Below are positions 1-8,170 of a stretch of 50,979 bases of DNA, in pieces (the first letter of the stretch is position 1; each line of letters starts with the position of its first letter). Below the pieces are notes generated by a model, which saw only the letters and a program-made list of their open reading frames with translations, made no database searches and was not told the origin of the DNA. The stretch is taken from positions 1 through 50,979 of the forward strand of contig NZ_AJHJ01000034.1 in assembly GCF_000257645.1 (NCBI RefSeq), given 5' to 3'. The translations under genes were made by a program, and so were the position numbers. This DNA comes from Serratia sp. M24T3 (lineage in GTDB: Bacteria; Pseudomonadota; Gammaproteobacteria; Enterobacterales; Enterobacteriaceae).

Positions 1-209
1 GTATCATCGGGTTTAGCTTTAGTCATTAATGCCGGGTTGGCCAATACTGCCGTACCATAAGTCGAAGATGCAACTCCGGTCCCCCCCATCGCATCATTAC
101 GCGCATCGTAATAATTACCCGCAGCCAGTGCACTAATTGGAGAAAGAAATATGATAGGGAATACTACAGGACGGGAAAATCTCTTCATATTACTGGTTAA
201 TTTTGCCAT
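1..209 (-). CDS. Partial TraF-like outer-membrane protein (N-terminus only)
   Basis: The minus-strand reading frame starts with ATG at 209, behind a good ribosome binding site (TAAGG, about 6 bases upstream), and runs off the left edge of the window. The first ~25 residues form a signal peptide with a basic start, a hydrophobic stretch and an ALA-A cleavage site. The mature start, AGNYYDARNDAMGGTGVAS, followed by GTAVLANPAL, is typical of the chromosomal TraF_2/OmpP1-like beta-barrel proteins often labelled 'conjugal transfer protein TraF'. In enterobacterial chromosomes this label does not imply a conjugation system. A second in-frame Met at 188 lacks the ribosome binding site. Only about 70 residues are visible, so the family call rests on the N-terminus. 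Confidence 0.6.
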   Translation of the reverse strand, partial: MAKLTSNMKRFSRPVVFPIIFLSPISALAAGNYYDARNDAMGGTGVASSTYGTAVLANPALMTKAKPDD

Positions 210-830
210 TTTGCCTTAGACCTGTCGAAAAAGAGAGAGAAAGCTCCGGTAAGAGCGATAAGTTTTAGCCGCCGGAAAAATTGATTCAAAGGCAACAATT
301 TATTGCTGTGAAATGAATAATATTGATTGGTCTTTTCAGGCCCGCACCGATTCGAACTCTGATAAGACTCTTTAATGACTTATTTAATTATTTCAAATAA
401 AAGAAAATTTTTACTCCACTTTAAAAATACTAGTAAAATTTCAGTGCTGCAAATCTCATTATTGAGATTTTAGCAAATCTAATGAAATCTTTGCTGTATA
501 TCACTTTTTGCAAGCATATATTCTTGTTTGTATGAATTTATTAATAGATAACACTGCATTTCCAGTATAAAAATGTGGCGTATTGCTTGATCTCCTCACT
601 CCCCCTCTTTTTTCATGGATGTACAAGACTCAACGTCTAGACATCGATTTGTTAAGTTATTTTTATTAAACGTGCCGGCAATACGGCATGTGACAGGTCT
701 GAGGCTGTATTCAACTCTGGGTTACCACAGGATATTTTGGTAATTCTACTAATGTGACATTAATAAATTGAAAATTTTAAATTAACATCAAACTTTTTTA
801 ACATTTTTTATACGTTCAGGAATTAAAACT

Positions 831-973
831 ATGCCCTCAAGCATAATTGCAGAAAGAATTTAACTGAACAGCGGAAGCTTCCTACTCATACCGGCAGATC
901 GATAGTTTCTGCCCAGATTGAGTTGATGCTTGATTTTATGCTTCGTGGGGAAGTTAAAGGAGAGCCTAACTGA
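831..973 (+). pseudogene. Possible decayed small ORF, unknown function
   Basis: An ATG at 831, preceded by AGGAATT, opens a frame that stops after 10 codons (861). The frame one base over continues as LTEQRKLPTHTGRSIVSAQ and then a helical, protein-like end (IELMLDFMLRGEVKGEPN) that stops at 971-973, just before a long hairpin. One frameshift would join the two parts into a protein of about 46 residues. I do not recognise a family, and chance cannot be excluded at this length. Confidence 0.2.
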
Positions 974-1015
974 CATAGCATCGATTACCCGTACAAGGGA
1001 ATCAGTGCTATGTCA
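971..1015. repeat. Long imperfect inverted repeat
   Basis: TGACATAGCA at 971-980 pairs perfectly with TGCTATGTCA at 1006-1015, and the inner bases GATTACCC and GGGAATC pair with one bulge around a GTACAA loop. No T-run follows on either strand, so it is not a typical terminator. It lies between a decayed ORF and the broken LysR gene and could be a remnant of a mobile element end. Confidence 0.5.
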
Positions 1016-1145
1016 TAAAAGTGAAAAACTGGCAGTTCCTACAATCTGTTGTGATCAGAGTATGTTCACGGAGATCCGATATCCATGTTGAAGCAACCCC
1101 AAAATATCCTCTTTAATCAAAGCCAGCTTTAAGGATTTTAGAAAT

Positions 1146-2018
1146 CTATGAATTTGATGCCTGAAAATTACGGCTAAAAAAGTCTATAAATGCCCTAAGC
1201 TTCGGCTGTATTGATTTATTATAGGGCCAGACCACGTTTACATCCCGTGCATTTATTCTGTCAGAATATAACGATACAACCTCACCTTTTGCCAGTAAAT
1301 CTCGGGTAATAAAATTAGGGAGGCAAGCCAGGCCATCGCCATTAACGCAAAGATTTTTCACTAACTCAATGGCATTAACAACCAGAGATTTATCCGGGTT
1401 ATTGTCTACCAGCTAGGCATGATAGGGTTCTGGCCAACGTTCTATTTTACCTGATGATGGATATTTATATAATAAGACCATGTTATTATTTCTTTCATCC
1501 TCGCCGACTTTATAGGCGGGTGAGTGAACAATATCCATGTAAGTGACCCCAATTTTCTTGGGAACTAACCTTGAGTCGGATACTTTGCCAAAGCGGATGA
1601 CAGCATCAAAACCATCATTTATTAGGTCGATATGTTCATCGGAAAGCATCACCTCAAGGTTTATTTTTGGATATTCTTTGTTAAAGTCTGAAATTATTTT
1701 GTAAAAAGCCAAACCTACGTTAGGAAAACTCAATTTTAAAGTCCCGGATATATCCTCATTTCTTTTTTGATAGACTTCTTTTAGGCTTTCCATCTCGCTA
1801 AGAATATTTACACTATGTTTAAGGAATATTTCTCCTTCTTCAGTAAGAGACATACTTCTTGTATTTCTATTAAAAAGTTTAACACCATAGTGCTCTTCAA
1901 GACGAGTGATGACCTTGCCCACAGCTGAAGCAGTAAGCCCCAACGATGTAGCAGCATCGATAAAACTCATTTTTTGCGCGCATCGAGTGAAAATCATAAA
2001 TTCTTGGTTAAGTCTCAC
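1146..2018 (-). pseudogene. LysR-family transcriptional regulator interrupted by an amber codon
   Basis: The frame from ATG at 2018 codes 201 residues: an N-terminal winged helix-turn-helix (about residues 1-60, with SFIDAATSLGLTASAVGKVI) and the first part of the LysR substrate domain. It stops at TAG (1415-1413). The same frame continues without any shift (LVDNNPDKSLVVNAIELVKN, GDGLACLPNFITRDLLAKG) to a stop at 1146. Read through, this gives about 290 residues, the normal LysR length. A TGG to TAG change in ...PYHA[W]LVDNN is the simplest origin. The gene is divergent from the cupin/lactonase genes (117-base gap), the usual layout for a LysR regulator and its target. The DNA-binding half may still be made, but the effector domain would be cut in its second half. 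A sequencing error or read-through is possible. Confidence 0.85.
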
Positions 2019-2135
2019 AGTGGTGCCCCAAAACGAATTGCGGAATTTTTTTCCATTTAGTAAATACTAATCAAAACTACCTGCTTTGTCATCTGATATG
2101 CAAATATTGCCTTCCAAATAGAAGAGGGGTAACTC

Positions 2136-2657
2136 ATGAAGAGTTTATTAATTGCAGTGCTTTTTTTTGCTCCCTTTATAGCATCTGCCAGTCAGGTTAC
2201 AGGCAGTCAAATTAAATACTGGAGCCTATGGACCGATGCACAAGGTGTTTCACATCAATCTCCGTGTAAACTTGACAGCTTAGCTCTTCAAGAATTTAGT
2301 GTTAAAGGAAATCCTGAATGGGTTTCTACTGACGATATGAAAACAATCCGATACGTGCTTAATATTATGCCCACTCATTGGTCAGGCACATGGCATAAAA
2401 GTCCTGAGCCGCAATGGGTTATTCCTTTGACTGGCAAATGGTATATAGAGTCAATGGATAAAAATAAAGTTGAATATGGTCCGGGTGAAATATCTTTTGG
2501 CTATGACATCAAAGCGGTCGAAAAAGAAGGCAAGATAGGACACTTATCAGGGTCTGTAGGTAACGCACCTGCAAGAGTCATGGTTATTCAGGTTGATTCA
2601 TTACCGAAAAATATCACTGATACTCGCTGCATGGCTGGCGGAGAATTTTTAAAATAA
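2136..2657 (+). CDS. Secreted cupin-like protein
   Basis: The protein has 173 residues with a clear signal peptide (MKSLLIAVLFFAPFIASAS), so it is periplasmic or secreted. The start is supported by AGAGGGG, 6 bases upstream. The middle, W-SGTWHKSPEPQWVIPLTGKW, followed by VEYGPGEISFGYD and GHLSG, matches the two conserved motifs of the cupin beta-barrel, with histidines that could bind a metal. It is the first gene of a three-gene unit with a gluconolactonase-type enzyme 14 bases downstream, and it is divergent from the broken LysR gene. Cupins of this form often act on or bind small sugars or organic acids, but no substrate can be named from the sequence. Confidence 0.65.
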   Translation: MKSLLIAVLFFAPFIASASQVTGSQIKYWSLWTDAQGVSHQSPCKLDSLALQEFSVKGNPEWVSTDDMKTIRYVLNIMPTHWSGTWHKSPEPQWVIPLTGKWYIESMDKNKVEYGPGEISFGYDIKAVEKEGKIGHLSGSVGNAPARVMVIQVDSLPKNITDTRCMAGGEFLK

Positions 2658-2671
2658 CACAGGCATTAAAT

Positions 2672-3568
2672 ATGTATAAGGTAATCCACGATAGCTTTAA
2701 CAATATTATATTCTCAGAAGCTAAAGTAGAAACACTATGGACTGGCGGCCGTTGGCTTGAAGGCCCTGTGTATATTCCATCATCCAAAACATTATTATGG
2801 TCTGATATTCCAAATAACAGAATTTTAACCTTCTCGGAAGTTGATTGTCATACCTGTGTATTTGAGAATAATATCGGTCATCAGAATGGTCACTGCCTTG
2901 ATTTGTCGGGCCGAGTAATAGCCTGTGAACACAGTGGCCGCCGAATCAGCCGTTTAGGTCATTATGGCCATTGGGAATTATTGACCGACAGTTATCAGGG
3001 TAAAAGACTTAACTCACCTAATGATGTCATTGTCAAAAGTGACGGTTCAATTTGGTTCTCTGATCCAACATATGGCATTGATACTGATTATCTGGGGAAA
3101 AAGCAAAATGCTGAACTCAACATACATGGCGTTTATCGCTATGACCCAGAAACTCAAAGTGCAGAGTTGGTTATTAAAAGTCTGTTGCAACCTAACGGCC
3201 TAGCCTTTTCGCCGGATGAAAAAACCTTGTATGTCTCTGACAGTGGGGTAACTCATGCCAAGGATCACCCGGCAACAATCACAGCATATAGCGTGTCAAA
3301 CAGCGGCACATCTTTAGATGATGCCCGTTTGTTTGCAACTTGTGATAACGGAGTATTTGACGGATTCAGAGTCGATAAACAAGGCAATATTTTTACATCT
3401 TGTGCTGATGGCGTAGCAGTCTATAACGTTAATGGTATTCTTATGGGAAAAATTATTATCCCAGAATGCGTATCTAACTTATGTTTTGGAGGACCTCTGC
3501 GCAACAGACTTTATATTACAGGCGCAACATCCCTTTACGCAGTTTATGTAAACACATCCCACCAATAA
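2672..3568 (+). CDS. SMP-30/gluconolactonase/LRE family protein
   Basis: The protein has 298 residues and no signal peptide. Family landmarks of the six-bladed SGL propeller are visible in order: LEGPVYIPSSKTLLWSDIPN near residue 30, the metal-site stretch LNSPNDVIVKSDGSIWFSDP near 113, LQPNGLAFSPDEKTLYVSDS near 171, and DGFRVDKQGNIFTSCADG near 230. The Glu of LEGP, the Asn of SPND, the Asn of QPNG and the Asp of FDGFR fit the divalent metal ligands of the family. Members hydrolyse sugar lactones such as gluconolactone. It follows the secreted cupin gene and precedes a MoaF-like gene with short gaps, so the three are probably one operon. The exact lactone is unknown. Confidence 0.85.
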   Translation: MYKVIHDSFNNIIFSEAKVETLWTGGRWLEGPVYIPSSKTLLWSDIPNNRILTFSEVDCHTCVFENNIGHQNGHCLDLSGRVIACEHSGRRISRLGHYGHWELLTDSYQGKRLNSPNDVIVKSDGSIWFSDPTYGIDTDYLGKKQNAELNIHGVYRYDPETQSAELVIKSLLQPNGLAFSPDEKTLYVSDSGVTHAKDHPATITAYSVSNSGTSLDDARLFATCDNGVFDGFRVDKQGNIFTSCADGVAVYNVNGILMGKIIIPECVSNLCFGGPLRNRLYITGATSLYAVYVNTSHQ

Positions 3569-3584
3569 CAATTAAGGCAATATC

Positions 3585-3911
3585 ATGACAACCGCGTTCC
3601 CATATGCTGGAAAAAGCTTTACTTTATACCTTGCAGAATCTCTGCAGGTTATCAACTCATACTCAGAAGATGGCAAGACTGTATATATAGAATTTTTGAA
3701 TGGTGATCTCAAAGGAACAAAAATGGATGTTCCTTTTAAATGGAAATCCCTTTCAGATGGAAACTTCCTAATATCTTGGCAGGAAGCAGATAAATCAACT
3801 GTAGTTCATTGCGATAATTTTGAACACAAGAAATCACATGCTTTTTATACTATGATGGATGGAAGTTTCTTTGTAATGGAAGGAGGCATTGAACCCACCA
3901 AAGATTTTTAA
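3585..3911 (+). CDS. MoaF-related lipocalin-like protein
   Basis: A 108-residue cytoplasmic protein with AAGG about 7 bases before its ATG. The pattern F-Y-AGKSFTLYL, LQVINSY-EDGKTVYIEF, KWKSLSDGNFLISWQEADKS and TVVHCDNFE resembles the short MoaF-like domain, a lipocalin-type barrel named after a molybdenum cofactor gene but also found beside sugar and aromatic catabolic genes. No enzyme activity is established for such short stand-alone forms. It lies 16 bases after the lactonase gene and is followed by a terminator, so it closes the operon. A ligand-binding or accessory role for the lactonase pathway is inference. Confidence 0.6.
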   Translation: MTTAFPYAGKSFTLYLAESLQVINSYSEDGKTVYIEFLNGDLKGTKMDVPFKWKSLSDGNFLISWQEADKSTVVHCDNFEHKKSHAFYTMMDGSFFVMEGGIEPTKDF

Positions 3912-3937
3912 AACTCATTTATAGTGCGGATAAATTT

Positions 3938-3976
3938 TCTGGTTATGAATATTGAATTTATAACCAGATTTTTTAT
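3938..3976 (+). terminator. Intrinsic terminator of the cupin-lactonase-MoaF unit
   Basis: TCTGGTTAT (3938-3946) pairs with ATAACCAGA (3960-3968) and is followed by a run of T. It lies 27 bases after the stop of the MoaF-like gene. Confidence 0.85.
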
Positions 3977-4010
3977 TAATTATTATTTTTAGTTGAAAGC
4001 ACTAATATTT

Positions 4011-4185
4011 TGAAAATGGGTGTCTTACGCCCAGAGAAACCTACAGAGAATCGCTTTATAAGAGTCATTCAACGGAAATCTGCGTGATAAGTGACTATAA
4101 ATTTACTGCTCCGGTTCCTATTCCTGGAAGATGCAAAGAATAAACTCAATGACGGGCGCAGGGAATATAACCATGAAAGGGAAGA
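4011..4185 (+). pseudogene. IS3-family transposase remnant (C-terminal end)
   Basis: Three frames together spell the conserved end of an IS3-family DDE transposase: RPEKPTENRFI (4028-4060), then after a one-base shift ESFNGNLRDK (about 4062-4091), then FLEDAKNKLNDGRREYNHER (about 4121-4180). Intact members read like KPTENAFIESFNGKLRDEC...LEDAKNKLNDWRREYNHERPHSSLG, including the catalytic Glu in the ESFNG block. At least two frameshifts and the lack of the rest of the gene show a dead fragment. No terminal inverted repeats or target duplication could be seen. Confidence 0.75.
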
Positions 4186-4521
4186 TTACTTATATGGACT
4201 CCATTAGAAATCAATAATCCCCCACATATTGTGCCGACAGCGCTACCTGAATAATTACTTGAACTATTCAATGCGACAACTACAGCACCATGCTCCGGCT
4301 GCATTTTTAAAAGAAAATGTTGCCGAGGGGCTTAAGTTTGCCAATATTTAATTAGTTGGGTCTGGCAGGTTTTTTCCAGTATTATTTACCCCGCCAAGCG
4401 AGTACCTGCCAAAAGATTATAATAACTCGGTTTAAGCGTTTGTCATTTATTCTCTGTAGACTTACCAAGAGCTATTCAGCACTCCTTACCCTCCTTGTAA
4501 AAACAAAATTGGAAGGTCGTC

Positions 4522-4680
4522 ATGCTCAAAAGTGATATCCTTATCACCTTGGCCATTGCCGTCTGAAATGTTGTACTCGCGTTAATTTTGATTATGTACT
4601 CAAGTACCCTCAGACCAGCATGGTTTCTCACGTTATTTATCAGACTTGCTGATGCATGCCCCAACAAGTTAAGATTTTAA
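4522..4680 (+). pseudogene. Possible broken small hydrophobic protein
   Basis: An ATG at 4522 with GGAAGG 5 bases upstream opens a 14-residue frame, MLKSDILITLAIAV, then a TGA. The same frame continues with a hydrophobic stretch, NVVLALILIMYSS, and a basic end up to a TAA at 4678. A TGG to TGA change would restore a membrane peptide of about 52 residues. The ribosome binding site and coherent hydrophobicity favour a former gene. I do not recognise the family. Confidence 0.25.
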
Positions 4681-4729
4681 AGACCTGTTTTACAAGACAA
4701 TTTAAATCAGATTAAGGCCCTAACCCGCA

Positions 4730-6160
4730 ATGCAAGACAAAAGCGTTCAGCCAACATTTTACTTTCACGATTACGAGACTTTCGGCACTCATCCGGCGCT
4801 GGACCGTCCTGCGCAGTTTGCTGGCGTGCGCACTGACGCTGATTTCAACATTATTGAAGAGCCTCTGGTCATTTACTGCCGCCCTTGCGATGACTATCTG
4901 CCTCAGCCCGAAGCCGTGATGATTACCGGCATTACTCCACAGCTCGCACTGTCCAGAGGGTTGAGCGAGGCAGAATTCGCAGCCCAAATCCACGAGGCAT
5001 TCAGCGTACCGGGCACCTGCATCGTGGGTTATAACAATATTCGTTTTGATGACGAAGTCAGCCGCAATATTTTCTATCGAAACTTCTACGATCCTTATGC
5101 CTACAGCTGGCAAAACGGCAACTCTCGCTGGGATTTGCTGGACGTGATGCGCGCCTGTTACGCCCTGCGCCCGGACGGTATTAACTGGCCGGAAAATGAC
5201 GAGGGTTTCCCTAGTTTCCGCCTGGAACATTTAACCAGGGCCAACGGCGTAGAGCACGAAAATGCCCACGACGCGATGTCAGACGTTTACGCCACCATTG
5301 CCATGGCCAAATTGGTGAAACAAGCCCAGCCGCGCTTGTTCGAATATCTGCTTGAACATCGTAGCAAGCATAAAATCAATGCCCTAATCGACATCCCGAC
5401 CATGGCGCCCCTGGTCCACGTTTCTGGCATGTTTGGTGCCGCTCGCGGCAATACCAGCTGGGTTGCACCCATGGCCTGGCATCCTGAGAACAAGAATGCG
5501 GTTATCGTCTGTGATTTAGCCGGTGACATGGCTCCGCTGCTGGAACTGGATTCCGATCAGATGCGCGAAAGACTTTACAGCCGCCGTGAAGATCTTCTGC
5601 CTGGCCAGTCTCCTCTGCCCATCAAGCTTTTGCACATCAACAAGTGTCCAGTTTTAGCACCGGCCAAGACATTGCTGCCTGAAAATGCGCTGCGTCTGGA
5701 TATTGATCGCGAACGCTGTCTGCAAAACTTACAATTGCTGCGACAGAATTCTCAGGTGCGCGAAAAAGTGGTGGCGCTGTTTGCCGAAGCAGAGCCTTAT
5801 ACGCCGTCTGAAGACGTCGATGCCCAGCTTTATAACGGTTTCTTTGGCGATGCGGATCGAGCAACAATGAGAATCATCCAGCAAACCGCTCCTGAAAACC
5901 TGCCTGCTCTGGACCTGAAATTCCAGGATTCACGCCTTGAGGAGCTGCTATTTCGCTTCCGCGCCCGCAACTATCCGCTCACGCTGACTGATGCCGAGCA
6001 GCGCCGTTGGCTAACACATCGTCAGGAAGCGTTAAGTCCGGAGAAAGTTCAGGATTATGTCTTGCAGCTGGAAGCTCTTTATAATTTGCATGAAGAAGAT
6101 GCCGAGAAAACCGCCCTGCTGAAAGCGCTGTTCGACTATGGCAAGAAACTGGTCGGCTAA
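4730..6160 (+). CDS. sbcB: Exodeoxyribonuclease I
   Basis: Exonuclease I degrades single-stranded DNA 3' to 5' and acts in mismatch repair and recombination in the cytoplasm. The 476 residues match the E. coli enzyme (475) along the whole length. The DEDD exonuclease motif I is FHDYETFGTHPALDR with Asp14 and Glu16. Motif II lies in the GYNNIRFDDEV region and motif III is ENAHDAMSDVYAT. The SH3-like and C-terminal helical parts follow, with the conserved LVHVSGMFGA and NTSWVAP blocks. It stands alone on the plus strand and ends at a strong bidirectional terminator. Its neighbour plaP is also next to sbcB in E. coli, which marks the start of the conserved backbone. Confidence 0.97.
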   Translation: MQDKSVQPTFYFHDYETFGTHPALDRPAQFAGVRTDADFNIIEEPLVIYCRPCDDYLPQPEAVMITGITPQLALSRGLSEAEFAAQIHEAFSVPGTCIVGYNNIRFDDEVSRNIFYRNFYDPYAYSWQNGNSRWDLLDVMRACYALRPDGINWPENDEGFPSFRLEHLTRANGVEHENAHDAMSDVYATIAMAKLVKQAQPRLFEYLLEHRSKHKINALIDIPTMAPLVHVSGMFGAARGNTSWVAPMAWHPENKNAVIVCDLAGDMAPLLELDSDQMRERLYSRREDLLPGQSPLPIKLLHINKCPVLAPAKTLLPENALRLDIDRERCLQNLQLLRQNSQVREKVVALFAEAEPYTPSEDVDAQLYNGFFGDADRATMRIIQQTAPENLPALDLKFQDSRLEELLFRFRARNYPLTLTDAEQRRWLTHRQEALSPEKVQDYVLQLEALYNLHEEDAEKTALLKALFDYGKKLVG

Positions 6161-6186
6161 ATAATTCACCCTGAATTTTGAGCATA

Positions 6187-6212
6187 AAAAAGGACCTTTT
6201 CAGGTCCTTTTT
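6187..6212. terminator. Bidirectional terminator between sbcB and plaP
   Basis: AAAAAGGACCT (6187-6197) pairs with AGGTCCTTTTT (6202-6212) around a 4-base loop, with A and T runs on both sides. It serves the convergent sbcB and plaP. Confidence 0.9.
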
Positions 6213-6237
6213 AGTCTCTGCATTAACAGACTGTGGA

Positions 6238-7608
6238 TTAGATGATTTCTTCGCTCATCTGCGGCGGCGGTTGGCGGAAACGACGAGTGATAAAGGCCAG
6301 GTAAGACAGGCCGATGGCCGCCCACACCAGACCCAGCGTCATCGAGCTGGCTTCGAGGTTCAACCAAAGCGCACCCACGGTCAACGCGCCAATCACTGGC
6401 AGGATCAGATAATGAATGTGATCGCTGATAGTGCGGTTACGTTTTTCACGAATATAAAACTGTGAAATCACCGAAAGGTTAACGAAGGTAAACGCCACCA
6501 GCGCACCAAAGTTAATCAGCGCGGTGGCGGTAACCAGGTCAAAGCTGATGGCCGAAAGCGCAACCACGCCGACCAGAATCACGTTAAATGCCGGAGTACG
6601 CCATTGCGGGTGAACGAATCCAAAGATTTTTTCCGGGAATACGCCATCGCGCCCCATCACGTAAAGCAGGCGTGAAACACCCGCATGTGCCGCCATGCCT
6701 GAGGCCAAAACGGTCACACAGGAGAAGCACAGAATAACGAACTGGAACGCTTTGCCGCCCACAAACAACATGATTTCAGGCTGCGAAGCGTCTGGATCGT
6801 GGAAACGCGAAATGTCCGGGAAATACAGCTGCAGGAAGTAAGACACCACCACGAAGATGACGCCGCCAATCAGCGCAGTCAGGAAAATAGCGCGCGGAAT
6901 GACTTTATCCGCATTCGGCGTTTCTTCAGACATCGAGCTGATGCCGTCAAAACCAAGGAATGAGAAGCACAGGATCGTTGCACCCGTAATCATTGGCACA
7001 GTATGGGCATTTTCAGACCAGAACGGTTTAGAGCTGACCAGAGCAGCAGTGCCCTGGGCGTGATAGACGCCGTAAATCAGCAACGCCACGATAAGCGCCA
7101 TGATAGCAACCTGAATCACTACAACAAAGCTGTTGATATTGGCAACCAGCTTGATGCCACGCAGGTTAAATGCGGTCATCAGCCCCACCAGCGCAACCAC
7201 CCAGATCCATGAAGGGAAGCCGGGGAAAATAGCTTCAAGATAGATTTTTGCCAGCAGGATGTTAATCATCGGCATGAACAGGTAGTCCAGCAACGATGAC
7301 CAACCCACCATAAAGCCGACGTGCGGGCTAATAGCCTTTTGCGCGTAAGTATAGGCCGATCCCGCTGACGGGAAACGTTTGACCAGCTTGCCGTAGCTCA
7401 CCGCAGTGAACAGGACCGCAATCAAGGCAAAAAGATACGCCGTAGCCACATGACCGTCAGTCATGCTGGTCACGATGCCAAAGGTATCGAAGATAGTCAT
7501 GGGCTGCAGATAGGCGAGACCCATCATCACCACCTGAACCAAAGTCAGGGTCCGACGAAGCTTGACGCGCGGTGCAGCGGCTATTGTAGCGGTATCATTA
7601 AGCGACAT
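6238..7608 (-). CDS. plaP: Putrescine importer, APC family (PlaP/PuuP type)
   Basis: An inner-membrane amino acid/polyamine permease of 456 residues with about 12 membrane helices. It is closest in my recall to E. coli PlaP (YeeF), a proton-driven putrescine importer that also neighbours sbcB. Characteristic blocks are [20 protein letters not shown] near the start, [36 protein letters not shown] and [21 protein letters not shown] chose ATG 7608 because AGGGGAGG lies 7 bases upstream; the longer start at 7632 has no such site. The next gene upstream on the same strand, puuA, makes gamma-glutamylputrescine, so the import substrate is very likely putrescine. A terminator at 7932-7964 separates the two transcripts. 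Confidence 0.9.
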   Translation of the reverse strand: MSLNDTATIAAAPRVKLRRTLTLVQVVMMGLAYLQPMTIFDTFGIVTSMTDGHVATAYLFALIAVLFTAVSYGKLVKRFPSAGSAYTYAQKAISPHVGFMVGWSSLLDYLFMPMINILLAKIYLEAIFPGFPSWIWVVALVGLMTAFNLRGIKLVANINSFVVVIQVAIMALIVALLIYGVYHAQGTAALVSSKPFWSENAHTVPMITGATILCFSFLGFDGISSMSEETPNADKVIPRAIFLTALIGGVIFVVVSYFLQLYFPDISRFHDPDASQPEIMLFVGGKAFQFVILCFSCVTVLASGMAAHAGVSRLLYVMGRDGVFPEKIFGFVHPQWRTPAFNVILVGVVALSAISFDLVTATALINFGALVAFTFVNLSVISQFYIREKRNRTISDHIHYLILPVIGALTVGALWLNLEASSMTLGLVWAAIGLSYLAFITRRFRQPPPQMSEEII

Positions 7609-8170
7609 GGGCGAGCCTCCCCTGACCTGCAAAGTTCTGGCGTGCTAAGGCCGAATTCAGCAAGGTACTGGGAAAACTTCGTTCGAGGCGACTCGTTGAG
7701 TAAAATGGGGGATTAATCTTCACGTCGAAGAAAACAGACGCAAAGGCGGCCGGCTGTGGCACGCGGCAGGAAGCAACACCAGAAGGTATTGGTACAGGTT
7801 TGAAAAATTGCCCCATCTTACTATTCCTCATAGTGGCGATCGTTATTTATTTGGGATCGCACACGAAATCTGGTTATCTATCCGGATCTGGGTCCGGCCT
7901 CTGTTGAATTAGTTTGAAAAACCATGCAAAAAAAATAACCGGCGCGTTTAGGCGTCGGTTATTTTGCATGAGCGCTATTTTGCACTAATTTAGCGCCCGA
8001 TGACAAGATTTCGCGGGCTAAAGTTACAAATTTCTTTTAGTAAAACATCCCGTGACTCACTCAATGCCACTCCCGACGACGCGTTAAGCCCTTTATCAGA
8101 CTTTACTCAGGTTTACTCGGATCTTATTCAGGTATCCCAGTGACAGTTTAAGAAATTCCTCAGGAAAAAA
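7609..8170. other. plaP upstream region and puuA downstream region
   Basis: 562 bases between two minus-strand genes. It contains the puuA terminator (7932-7964) and, downstream of that on the minus strand, about 320 bases of plaP leader and promoter region. This leader holds an open frame from ATG 7831 (77 codons, with GAGG-like bases around its start) that ends at 7598, overlapping the first codons of plaP in another frame. Whether it is translated cannot be told. The part 7970-8170 shows no gene. Confidence 0.5.
7932..7964 (-). terminator. Intrinsic terminator downstream of puuA
   Basis: On the minus strand AATAACCGACGCC and GGCGCCGGTTATT-like arms (AATAACCG pairing with CGGTTATT, with extra GCGC/GGCG pairs) are followed by eight T. 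It stands about 200 bases after the puuA stop and before the plaP leader. Confidence 0.8.

Larger units (their letters stand above)
210..1145. other. AT-rich gene-poor stretch
   Basis: About 940 bases without a convincing gene. The DNA is clearly more AT-rich than the core genes of the window. It holds short hairpins (CGTGCCG/CGGCATG near 670-690 and a longer one at 971-1015) and one possible decayed small gene near 831-973. The part next to 209 should contain the promoter of the TraF-like gene. The rest looks like degraded accessory DNA. Confidence 0.5.
3977..4729. other. Gene-poor stretch with transposase debris
   Basis: About 750 AT-rich bases before sbcB. The left part holds the IS3-family remnant (4011-4185) and the right part a possible broken hydrophobic ORF (4522-4680). 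The middle (4190-4500) has no recognisable feature. The sbcB promoter should lie in the last 100-200 bases. Confidence 0.5.

Noticed and set aside
1-209. Conjugative plasmid or ICE suggested by the TraF-like start
   Set aside because: Chromosomal TraF_2-type proteins are common in enterobacteria without transfer genes, and no other tra gene, relaxase or integrase is in the window.
335-365. tRNA T-loop-like bases (GTTCGAATC on the minus strand)
   Set aside because: The bases around it do not form the 5-pair T stem, and no anticodon or acceptor arm is visible.
630-652. MetJ-like boxes (AACGTCTAGACATC)
   Set aside because: Each 8-base box matches only 6 of 8 positions and no methionine gene is nearby.
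4712-5230. 172-residue minus-strand frame opposite sbcB
   Set aside because: It is fully covered by sbcB in another frame and has no family resemblance.
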